Part shown: piece after piece, positions 7,065 through 12,695 of the stretch
How positions within the stretch are numbered: position 1 is the first letter of the stretch
How the letters are laid out: each line of letters begins with the position of its first letter
Assembly: GCA_903933995.1 (NCBI GenBank)
Contig: CAIZMD010000117.1
Location: 1 to 12,695 of the forward strand
Direction of reading: 5' to 3'
Length of the DNA: 12,695 nt
DNA from: an uncultured Bacteroidota bacterium
GTDB taxonomy: Bacteria; Bacteroidota; Bacteroidia; Chitinophagales; Chitinophagaceae
The notes under the pieces: generated by a model
Told to the model about the DNA's origin: nothing
Database searches by the model: none
The model's input: only the letters and a program-made list of their open reading frames with translations
Program-made: the position numbers and the translations under genes

Positions 7065-7072
7065 TAGATTTG
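7065..7072 (+). promoter_or_regulatory. Possible -7 box for porQ
   Basis: TAGATTTG matches TAnnTTTG and sits between the lon terminator and the porQ ATG, only 7 bases before it. The upstream box is poor. If used, the mRNA would have almost no leader. Confidence 0.4.
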
Positions 7073-7079
7073 AGCTTGA

Positions 7080-8117
7080 ATGAAGCGCATAATCCCAATA
7101 TTCCTTGGTGTGGTATGTTTAGGTTCCATACACTTGTCAGCTCAGACGCTGGGTGGTAATGCGGTGTTTAATTTTCTGAATCAACCTATTTCTGCAAAAC
7201 AGGCTTCTTTAGGCGGAGTAAATATTTCAAGCATTGGAAAAGACTTGGGATTGGCATTTTATAACCCAGCGCTTTTAAGAGATGAGATGCACGGTGGGGT
7301 GAATGCAGGTTTTTACAGTTTTGCCCAAGGCTTGCAACAATATGGTTTTAATACCGCCATGCACTTGGGCAAATACAATAGCAATCTTTCTTTTGGGGTG
7401 CAATATTTAAATTACGGAAATCTAACCCAAACCGATGCATCAGGAAATGTCTTGGGAACTTTTCAACCCAAGGATTATGTGGTTCAACTGGGGTTTTCAA
7501 AACAATACCATGAACGATGGTGGTATGGGGTGAACGCCAAATTTATTGGTTCTAATTATGGTCAATATCAATCTAGTGGTATTGGCTTTGATGTAGGGTT
7601 GGCTTACCATGATGAAGAATCGGAACTGCAAGCCAGTATCTTGGTGAAGAATATGGGGGCTCAATTAAAAACCTATGATGGTTTGCAGCCCAAAGAAGAA
7701 TTACCCTTTGATTTGCAAATGGGAATAACCAAACGTTTAGCAAAAGCGCCTTTTCAATTTTCAATAACTGCCCACCATTTGCACCGTTGGAATATTTTAT
7801 ATAACGATACAACGTTTAACCAACTGGAAGGGATAGATCCAAACAGGGGCAATACCGGTGCGCAGAAATTCTTATCTCATTTGGTTTTCTCTACTGAGGT
7901 CTTTTTAAGCGAAAAATTTCAAGTAAATATGGGGCTAAACCTCTTGAGAAGACAGAGTTTAAATGCATACAATATGACCAATGGGTTGAATGGATTCACC
8001 ATGGGTGTTGGGTTGCTCTTAGATAAACTGCACATGCATTATGCCACTGGTTTTTATCAGCAGAATTTATTTCACCAAGTCTCGCTCAATTTTAATTTTA
8101 GGGGAGACCCCTTGTAA
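7080..8117 (+). CDS. porQ: Type IX secretion system protein PorQ
   Basis: 345 residues with a signal peptide (MKRIIPIFLGVVCLGSIHLSAQ). The mature N-terminus TLGGNAVFNFLNQPISAKQASLGGVNIS, followed by DLGLAFYNPALL, is characteristic of PorQ. The remainder alternates short beta-strands and glycine/aromatic turns (YSFAQGLQQYGFNTAMHLG, FGVQYLNYGN, WWYGVNAKFIGSNYG, NMGLNLLRR), as expected for an outer-membrane barrel, ending in an aromatic-rich strand (QVSLNFNFRG). In Porphyromonas gingivalis PorQ works with PorU, PorV and PorZ in the attachment complex, which cleaves the C-terminal sorting domain of exported proteins and anchors them to the cell surface. No other T9SS gene is in the window, consistent with these genes usually being scattered. 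It converges with the DinB-like gene, with one base between the stop codons. Confidence 0.87.
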   Translation: MKRIIPIFLGVVCLGSIHLSAQTLGGNAVFNFLNQPISAKQASLGGVNISSIGKDLGLAFYNPALLRDEMHGGVNAGFYSFAQGLQQYGFNTAMHLGKYNSNLSFGVQYLNYGNLTQTDASGNVLGTFQPKDYVVQLGFSKQYHERWWYGVNAKFIGSNYGQYQSSGIGFDVGLAYHDEESELQASILVKNMGAQLKTYDGLQPKEELPFDLQMGITKRLAKAPFQFSITAHHLHRWNILYNDTTFNQLEGIDPNRGNTGAQKFLSHLVFSTEVFLSEKFQVNMGLNLLRRQSLNAYNMTNGLNGFTMGVGLLLDKLHMHYATGFYQQNLFHQVSLNFNFRGDPL

Positions 8118-8118
8118 A

Positions 8119-8652
8119 TTAATGGCTTCTTTCTTCCAATGCTTTTTTGATTAGCCCCTGGTGGTGTTGCACATGGCAAATGGTAAAATACATCATTTCT
8201 CTATAAGTAATTTTACCAAGTAAGGGGTGTGGGAGTATAATGGTATCCAAATCTTTTTCGGTAAAACTGCTAATCCCCTTAGTGAGTTGTTGGATGATTT
8301 TGTTGAGTTGATTTGAAAGGGCTAACTTTTGCTCAAAAGCAATAGGGGGTGGAATAAAAGCCGCTGTTGCCCTACCACCTTCCTGCAATTTTAGTTGGTA
8401 TTTCTCTACCAATCCTTCATATGTTTTGGAAGCCCTATTGGCTTTGCCAAACACTAATTTCAAAACAAATTTTGGCAGTCGTATACTTATTAAAAGGGGT
8501 TTGGTAGATTTTATCAAGTGATCCAACTGCTGTCCAGCTGACCATTTATGCGGATGTGCAAATAGAAAATCAGACTGATTCATGGGTTCCAAATAATCCG
8601 TGAATGCCTGGTGTTTTTCTAGCAGTTCATGTACAATTTGAGCTTTGTTCAT
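8119..8652 (-). CDS. DinB-like four-helix-bundle protein
   Basis: 177 residues, the usual size of the DinB/YfiT superfamily of four-helix-bundle, divalent-metal-binding proteins. Visible signatures are KWSAGQQLDHLIKS with H45 after the first helix, and CHVQHHQGLIKKAL near the C-terminus supplying H160 and H163/H164. Together these fit the three-histidine metal site. There is no signal peptide, so it is probably cytosolic. Family members include thiol-dependent transferases and many uncharacterised proteins, so the reaction cannot be given. It is the last gene of the probable rluD-fkbM-dinB transcript, 19 bases after fkbM. Residues 53-72 (PLLISIRLPKFVLKLVFGKA) are rather hydrophobic and basic but look like part of a helix, not a membrane segment. 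Confidence 0.8.
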   Translation of the reverse strand: MNKAQIVHELLEKHQAFTDYLEPMNQSDFLFAHPHKWSAGQQLDHLIKSTKPLLISIRLPKFVLKLVFGKANRASKTYEGLVEKYQLKLQEGGRATAAFIPPPIAFEQKLALSNQLNKIIQQLTKGISSFTEKDLDTIILPHPLLGKITYREMMYFTICHVQHHQGLIKKALEERSH

Positions 8653-8671
8653 TCAGTTTTTTTTATTGAAA

Positions 8672-9406
8672 CTATTTGGGTGTGGCCAAAAAGAAAAACT
8701 CCGTTCCTTGATCAAAATGTTTTTGAAAATCTTGAAACTCCAAAGCCGGAGCATGCTTTAACCAAGCATCCAATGTGAATATCCGGTATTTCAGCCGTAA
8801 ATCCAATAGGTCAAATGCGTCTTTGCCAGAAAAATCATAGACTTGTCCCCCCATATTACCGCATTCAAATAGTATAACTGGTTGGCATCGGTTAATGGTA
8901 TTGATAGCACCTTCCAATACCCATAATTCAGCACCTTCCACATCCATTTTAATCAAATCAATTTGTTCTGATGGATCAATCAAATGGTCTAAAACTGCTG
9001 TAGCTACTTGAATAGGTTGATCTATTTCTTTTTTCCAGTAAGGTCTTTTTTTTATGCCACTCAATGCCGGATTTGATAAAACCAGATTAAAATGGGTATG
9101 GCCTGATTGATTAGAAAGGGCTTGAGGGTGAATCATCGCCCTTGGGCCAAAATCTTTTTTCAATTGTTCATAGAGAGATGGAATTGGCTCAAATGCATGG
9201 TGCCTACCCAGAGGGGCCGCATCAAGCATCATGGCCAAGATTCTACCCTCATGTGCACCTATATCAATACAATTGCTATTGGGTTGGCAGACCTGTTGAA
9301 TAATCCGTTGGGTTAATCTGTCATAGCGTTCATTCTTGGTCAATGCTATAGGTAGCATTGTCATGATTTTTTTTGCCAGACTGCGTATGGGTTGCTGCCT
9401 TTTCAA
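8672..9406 (-). CDS. FkbM family SAM-dependent methyltransferase
   Basis: Up to 244 residues. The Rossmann-type methyltransferase motifs are in order: motif I CIDIGAHEG (46-54) for SAM binding, AFEP (71-74), and DLIKMDVEGAE (150-160), the FkbM-family signature. FkbM-type enzymes methylate hydroxyl groups on sugars or natural products; the substrate here is unknown. The start is uncertain. The frame follows the rluD stop TAG directly and opens with TTG (9406), giving a basic N-terminus MKRQQPIRSLAKKIMTMLP. The first ATGs are 14 and 16 codons later (9364 and 9358), just before LPIALTKNERYDRL. Both ATG starts would keep the catalytic domain intact. It is translated in the same frame as rluD and is probably co-transcribed with it. 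No glycosyltransferase or polysaccharide genes lie nearby to suggest a pathway. Confidence 0.88.
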   Translation of the reverse strand: MKRQQPIRSLAKKIMTMLPIALTKNERYDRLTQRIIQQVCQPNSNCIDIGAHEGRILAMMLDAAPLGRHHAFEPIPSLYEQLKKDFGPRAMIHPQALSNQSGHTHFNLVLSNPALSGIKKRPYWKKEIDQPIQVATAVLDHLIDPSEQIDLIKMDVEGAELWVLEGAINTINRCQPVILFECGNMGGQVYDFSGKDAFDLLDLRLKYRIFTLDAWLKHAPALEFQDFQKHFDQGTEFFFLATPK

Positions 9407-10456
9407 CTAGAGCTCGTTTTTGTTGCCAATATAGTTTTTCCATCTAGCAATTACTTGCTCCATGTCTACCGGGATGGGCGATTCAAAAAACATTTCTTTG
9501 CCCGTAACTGGATGCACAAATCCCAATGTTTTGGCGTGTAAGGCACACCTGGGGCAGGTTTCAAAACAATTGTCTACAAATTGTTTGTACCTAGTATAAA
9601 TGGTTCCTTTTAGAATTCTGTCTCCTCCGTATTCAAAATCATTAAAAAGTGTGTGTCCAATATGTTTCATGTGTACCCTAATCTGATGGGTGCGCCCTGT
9701 TTCCAATACGCATTCTACAAGGGTTACATAATTATATCTTTCTAATACCCGATAATGCGTAATAGCATGTTTGCCTATTTCACCTTCTGGATAAACATCA
9801 AACATTTTCCGATGCTGTTTGTGGCGAGCAATATGTCCCGTAATAGTGCCCTCGTCTTCCTTTACATCGCCCCAGACCAAGGCCATATATTTTCTAGAAA
9901 CCGTATGGTTAAAAAACTGTTTGGCCAAGTGTGCGGCAGCTTCTCCAGTTTTTGCTAGTACAATTAATCCCGTGGTATTCTTGTCAATTCTATGCACCAA
10001 TCCAAAACGGGGTAATGCATCTTCATCCAAATTAGGATTTTGTTGTTTTAGATAGTAGGCAACACCATTAAGTAGCGTACCTGAAAAATTTCCTACGCCG
10101 GGATGTACCACCATATTGGCGGGCTTGTTGATGACCATTAGGGTATCATCTTCATAGACAATATTGAGCGGAATATTTTCTAGCTTAAGTTCAGTGTGTT
10201 CTGGATTAATATAGCTCAGGAATACAATTTCATCACCTGGCTTAACCTTATAATTCTGTTTAACAATCTTTCCATTTACCGTTACAAAACCTGCGTCAAT
10301 ACCGTTCTGAACCTTATTGCGGGTAGCCCCTTCAATATGCATTTTCACAAACTTGTCAATCCTCAAAGGCTCTTGTCCCTTGTTAACCGTAAAGGCTTTT
10401 CTTTCATATAGTTCTTCCGATCCTTCGTCAGCAATAAAATCTGAGGCTGTTTCCAT
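9407..10456 (-). CDS. rluD: RluA/RluD-family 23S rRNA pseudouridine synthase
   Basis: 349 residues from the ATG at 10456. An in-frame ATG at 10483 would add nine residues (MREHSYFYR), but the sequence METASDF...EELYERKAFTVNKGQ begins like related proteins, so I prefer 10456. An S4 RNA-binding domain (LRIDKFVKMHIEGATRNKVQNGIDAGFVTVNGK) is followed by the RluA-type catalytic domain with VINKPANMVVHPG, the active-site aspartate in HRIDKNTTG (D158; D167 from the upstream ATG), RKYMALVWG and LETGRTHQIRVHM. RluD-type enzymes make pseudouridines in helix 69 of 23S rRNA. Assignment to RluD rather than another RluA paralogue rests on the S4 domain and overall length. A TAnnTTTG-like box (TATTTTTA, 10468-10461) lies 4 bases before the preferred ATG. 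It heads the minus-strand cluster and is divergent from lipB. Confidence 0.93.
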   Translation of the reverse strand: METASDFIADEGSEELYERKAFTVNKGQEPLRIDKFVKMHIEGATRNKVQNGIDAGFVTVNGKIVKQNYKVKPGDEIVFLSYINPEHTELKLENIPLNIVYEDDTLMVINKPANMVVHPGVGNFSGTLLNGVAYYLKQQNPNLDEDALPRFGLVHRIDKNTTGLIVLAKTGEAAAHLAKQFFNHTVSRKYMALVWGDVKEDEGTITGHIARHKQHRKMFDVYPEGEIGKHAITHYRVLERYNYVTLVECVLETGRTHQIRVHMKHIGHTLFNDFEYGGDRILKGTIYTRYKQFVDNCFETCPRCALHAKTLGFVHPVTGKEMFFESPIPVDMEQVIARWKNYIGNKNEL

Positions 10457-10509
10457 CCGGTAAAAATAGGAATGTTCCCTCATAAGCCCATATTGCTTAA
10501 TTTCACGGC

Positions 10510-11226
10510 ATGCAACAGCAAGTGCAATTTCAAGACTTGGGTCAGAGATCCTACCAGCCTATTTGGGATTTCCAAGAGCAATTGCTCAAGGAAAATGCCG
10601 ATATCAAAGCGGCTTTTAGGAAGTTGGGAGAGGTTCCTCCAGACCAAGTACCCACTATGCAACACTTATTATTTGTGGAGCATCCGCCCGTGTATACCTT
10701 GGGTAAGAGTGGCAAAATTGAGCACTTGTTAATTGGAGATCAACAGTTAAAAGACAAGGGAATTGAATACTTCCACATTAATAGGGGTGGTGATATTACT
10801 TTTCATGGTCCAGAACAATTGGTGGGCTATCCCATTTTAGACTTAGAAAAATTTCAACCTGATTTGGGTTGGTATCTCAGAAGTTTAGAAGAAGTGATTA
10901 TTTTGACCATGGCAGACTATGGGTTACATGGAGAAAGAAGTAAGGGAGAAACTGGTGTTTGGCTAGACCCTTTGGATCCTGTAAAAGCTAGAAAAATCTG
11001 TGCCATGGGTATTAAGTGCAGCCGATGGATTACCATGCATGGCTTTGCGTTTAATGTCAATACCAATTTGGATTATTTTGGATTTATTGTTCCCTGTGGA
11101 ATAGAAAACAAACAAGTGACTTCCTTGGCAAAAGAACTAGGTAAAGACATACCCATGGAAGAAGTGAAGTATCGTGTTAAGAAACATTTTGAACAAGTTT
11201 TTTCTTGCCAATTAATCAGCGGCTAG
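10510..11226 (+). CDS. lipB: Lipoyl(octanoyl) transferase LipB
   Basis: 238 residues. LipB moves octanoate from acyl carrier protein to the lipoyl domains of 2-oxoacid dehydrogenases and the glycine cleavage system, the first step of lipoate synthesis before LipA. Visible family features are FVEHPPVYTLGKSG (55-68), the RGGDITFHGPEQLVGYPIL block (92-110), the lysine in ARKICAMGIK (K162, matching the catalytic lysine of E. coli LipB), the MHGFAFNVN motif and the catalytic cysteine in VPCGI (C196). lipA is not in this window. The ATG at 10510 is only 26 bases from the alternative upstream rluD ATG and 53 from the preferred one, so the two divergent promoters must be packed into or beyond this gap. 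Its 3' end overlaps the convergent gene by 11 bases. Confidence 0.96.
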   Translation: MQQQVQFQDLGQRSYQPIWDFQEQLLKENADIKAAFRKLGEVPPDQVPTMQHLLFVEHPPVYTLGKSGKIEHLLIGDQQLKDKGIEYFHINRGGDITFHGPEQLVGYPILDLEKFQPDLGWYLRSLEEVIILTMADYGLHGERSKGETGVWLDPLDPVKARKICAMGIKCSRWITMHGFAFNVNTNLDYFGFIVPCGIENKQVTSLAKELGKDIPMEEVKYRVKKHFEQVFSCQLISG

Positions 11227-11857
11227 CCGCGTCTTTTTGGATTAAAATCTTTCCTTGCTCTTTTAGTTGACCATCTTCATATAAGTCAAATAGGAACCAT
11301 CCTGTATGCACAAAATTGGCTTTGTCTAAATAAGTCTCAACATCTTTGATGGCATTGATTTCAAAAATAGTTGTGCTATTTTCTTCTTTAAAAACCAATC
11401 TGTACAAGTGTTTGCGGGCCGCTGGCAATAAAATAGTAGGAGTACCCTTGCCATTGCAAAATACATAGGATGAAGGTTTCCAGGTACTTGCACTGCTTAA
11501 GTTATTTACTTGGTTGGGTTGAATAGATTGAATAGATGAAAAATAAAATTTTCCTCCATCTAGTACATAATAGATTCTATAAAAAAGAGGTCTTTCAATT
11601 GGGGCTTTGTCTACAAACCCATTATCATACATATTGGGGGTTTGCGCGTGTAAAATGGTTTTGAATTGAATGGAATCTGTTGATCTTTGTACCGATAGTT
11701 GTTGACAGTTTTTAAAGGGATTTAACCAAGCAACCTGTACCCCTTGTTTGCCTAAGTCTTTGACCTTAAAATGGGGTAGGGTTTCTTGTGCAGCTAACCA
11801 TGTAAAAGGGCTGATGCAAACCAATAAGAAAAAATAGTAGGGAGAAAACCATTTCAT
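11216..11857 (-). CDS. Secreted FN3-like protein of unknown function
   Basis: 213 residues with a clear signal peptide (MKWFSPYYFFLLVCISPFTWLAAQ). Residues about 28-115 look like a fibronectin type III-type beta-sandwich: FKVKDLGKQGVQVAWLNPFKNCQQLSVQRSTDSIQFKTI, then a PLFYRIYYVLDGGKFYFS strand pair. The remaining 85 residues are beta-rich and end with TGWFLFDLYEDGQLKEQGKILIQKD. That ending loosely resembles a type IX secretion C-terminal sorting domain (a turn, an aromatic strand, then KxxIxK), but the usual PNP motif at the start of such domains is missing. I do not recognise a named family. It starts 29 bases after the PLP-enzyme stop codon in the same direction, so the two may be co-transcribed, although a -7 box also lies at its start. 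Confidence 0.75.
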   Translation of the reverse strand: MKWFSPYYFFLLVCISPFTWLAAQETLPHFKVKDLGKQGVQVAWLNPFKNCQQLSVQRSTDSIQFKTILHAQTPNMYDNGFVDKAPIERPLFYRIYYVLDGGKFYFSSIQSIQPNQVNNLSSASTWKPSSYVFCNGKGTPTILLPAARKHLYRLVFKEENSTTIFEINAIKDVETYLDKANFVHTGWFLFDLYEDGQLKEQGKILIQKDAASR

Positions 11858-11862
11858 GGCGG

Positions 11863-11870
11863 CAAAGATA
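11863..11870 (-). promoter_or_regulatory. Possible -7 box for the FN3-like protein gene
   Basis: On the minus strand TATCTTTG matches TAnnTTTG, the same octamer as in the lipoprotein promoter at 4154. It lies 5 bases before the ATG. The -33 region has only a T run (CTTTT) 19-21 bases upstream, inside the end of the PLP-enzyme gene. Use of this box would give a nearly leaderless mRNA. Confidence 0.45.
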
Positions 11871-11886
11871 AAGTTGAAATAGTGGA

Positions 11887-12695
11887 TTAAAAGGGGAGTA
11901 TGCCTTTATTTAAAGATTGGTTTCCTTGCAGGCCCCCGCTGTGAATCACTAAAATTCTGCCGCCAGCTTCAAACCTATTGCGGGCAATCAGTTCTTCCAC
12001 GGCAAAACATAATTTAGAAGTATAGACAATATCCGTAGGTAAGGATTCCCTTTCCCAAAGTTCAAACATATAGCTTAGAAGTTCAGGAGGGTGTTTGGCA
12101 AATCCACCAAAATGAAAATCTTCTTCCAATTCAAACTGACCCTGTTTGTCAATTCCACATTGCAGTAATAAGGCGTTTTTAAGCTCATGATTGTTTTTTT
12201 GAGAACTAATGCCAATCAGTTGTTGATGGGGTGCTAGTTTGGAGAGTAGCCCTGCTGCCATAGTGCCAGAGCCCACAGAACAGATTATATGGCTATAAAT
12301 ACTTGCATCAAATTCATCCATGATACTTGCTGCACCTTGAACACCCAAGGCCCCAGATCCACCTTCGGACACAAAATAGCGCCCAATGGCTTGATATTGA
12401 TTTTGAATGGCTTGCTTGTTTTGGTATTGCTCCCTGCTTATATGAACCAGCTGCATTCCATATTCTTTAGCAGCTTCTAGTGTAGGGGAAGATACTGGTC
12501 CGGCTTCACCCCTGACAAAACCCATGGAACCAAGACCTGCATTTTTGCAAGCCAGGGCCAATGCCACCAAATGATTGGAATAAGCCCCCCCAAAACTGGC
12601 TATTTCTTTAGCGCCTTGTTGAATGGCGTCTTCTAAATAATACTTCAGTTTGTACCATTTATTACCACTGATCACCGGATGTATTTCATCTAAAC
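11887..12695 (-). CDS. PLP-dependent ACC deaminase/D-cysteine desulfhydrase family enzyme, partial
   Basis: The frame is open through the right edge of the window. The codons before the first possible internal start (GTG, 12675) encode LDEIHP, which continues the conserved family block LDEIHPVISGNKWYKLKYYLEDA, so the true start lies outside and 269 residues are visible. The lysine in SGNKW is the expected PLP Schiff-base lysine. FGGAYSNHLVALALA matches the substrate-binding SNH motif, and SVGSGTMAAGL is the PLP-phosphate glycine loop. The C-terminal IHSGGLQGNQS is also typical. Enzymes of this family deaminate or desulfhydrate small amino acids (D-cysteine, L-cysteate, 1-aminocyclopropane-1-carboxylate). 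Which substrate applies here cannot be told from sequence by eye, so no gene symbol is given. Confidence 0.9.
   Translation of the reverse strand, partial: LDEIHPVISGNKWYKLKYYLEDAIQQGAKEIASFGGAYSNHLVALALACKNAGLGSMGFVRGEAGPVSSPTLEAAKEYGMQLVHISREQYQNKQAIQNQYQAIGRYFVSEGGSGALGVQGAASIMDEFDASIYSHIICSVGSGTMAAGLLSKLAPHQQLIGISSQKNNHELKNALLLQCGIDKQGQFELEEDFHFGGFAKHPPELLSYMFELWERESLPTDIVYTSKLCFAVEELIARNRFEAGGRILVIHSGGLQGNQSLNKGILPF

Noticed and set aside
9107..10732. Several short frames antisense to fkbM, rluD and lipB
   Set aside because: Each lies opposite a gene with recognised catalytic motifs and shows no domain or start signal of its own.
12673..12675. GTG at 12675 as the start of the PLP enzyme
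   Set aside because: The codons before it (LDEIHP) continue the conserved family block, so this is an internal valine and the gene is cut by the window edge.

Overview
The window reads as chromosomal DNA from a Bacteroidota bacterium, probably Chitinophagales/Chitinophagaceae. Four things support this. Many genes are preceded by the phylum's promoter pattern (TTTG/TTG, about 19-20 bases, then TAnnTTTG). Upstream regions are A-rich without clear Shine-Dalgarno sequences. There is a porQ gene of the type IX secretion system. Exported proteins carry signal peptides ending in the AQ typical of the phylum, and a 'head GIN' (DUF2807) protein is present. The family-level placement is inference. I see no insertion sequence, phage gene, CRISPR array, toxin-antitoxin pair or recognisable defence system; this is mostly housekeeping sequence with a few accessory envelope genes.

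Layout. Positions 1-593 (minus) hold the first 197 residues of a TonB-dependent outer-membrane receptor. Its leader (about 668-752) is a clear TPP (THI-box) riboswitch, so the receptor is predicted to import thiamine or a thiamine-related compound. Its promoter overlaps a divergent candidate promoter for an exported head GIN protein (830-1570). An initiator tRNA-fMet gene (1689-1760) follows, with its own promoter and terminator. Next come two ribosome-assembly GTPases, era and der, 21 bases apart and probably co-transcribed. A tiny lipoprotein (4194-4379), built almost entirely of a seven-residue repeat, has an excellent promoter and a strong terminator. The ATP-dependent protease gene lon (4590-6992) ends in another strong terminator and is followed by porQ (7080-8117).

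From 8119 to 10483 the minus strand carries a likely operon transcribed rluD, then an FkbM-type methyltransferase, then a DinB-like protein. The rluD and fkbM reading frames are in the same frame and separated by a single TAG. lipB (10510-11226, plus) is head-to-head with rluD and tail-to-tail, with an 11-base overlap, with a secreted FN3-like protein of unknown function (11216-11857, minus). The window ends inside a PLP enzyme of the ACC deaminase/D-cysteine desulfhydrase family (11887-12695, minus).

Functionally, era, der, tRNA-fMet and rluD serve translation and ribosome maturation. lon and lipB serve protein turnover and cofactor attachment. The TonB receptor, the head GIN protein, the small lipoprotein, PorQ and the FN3-like protein belong to the envelope. 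The most distinctive signals are the riboswitch-controlled receptor and the repeat lipoprotein. I did not find an obviously new multi-gene system.
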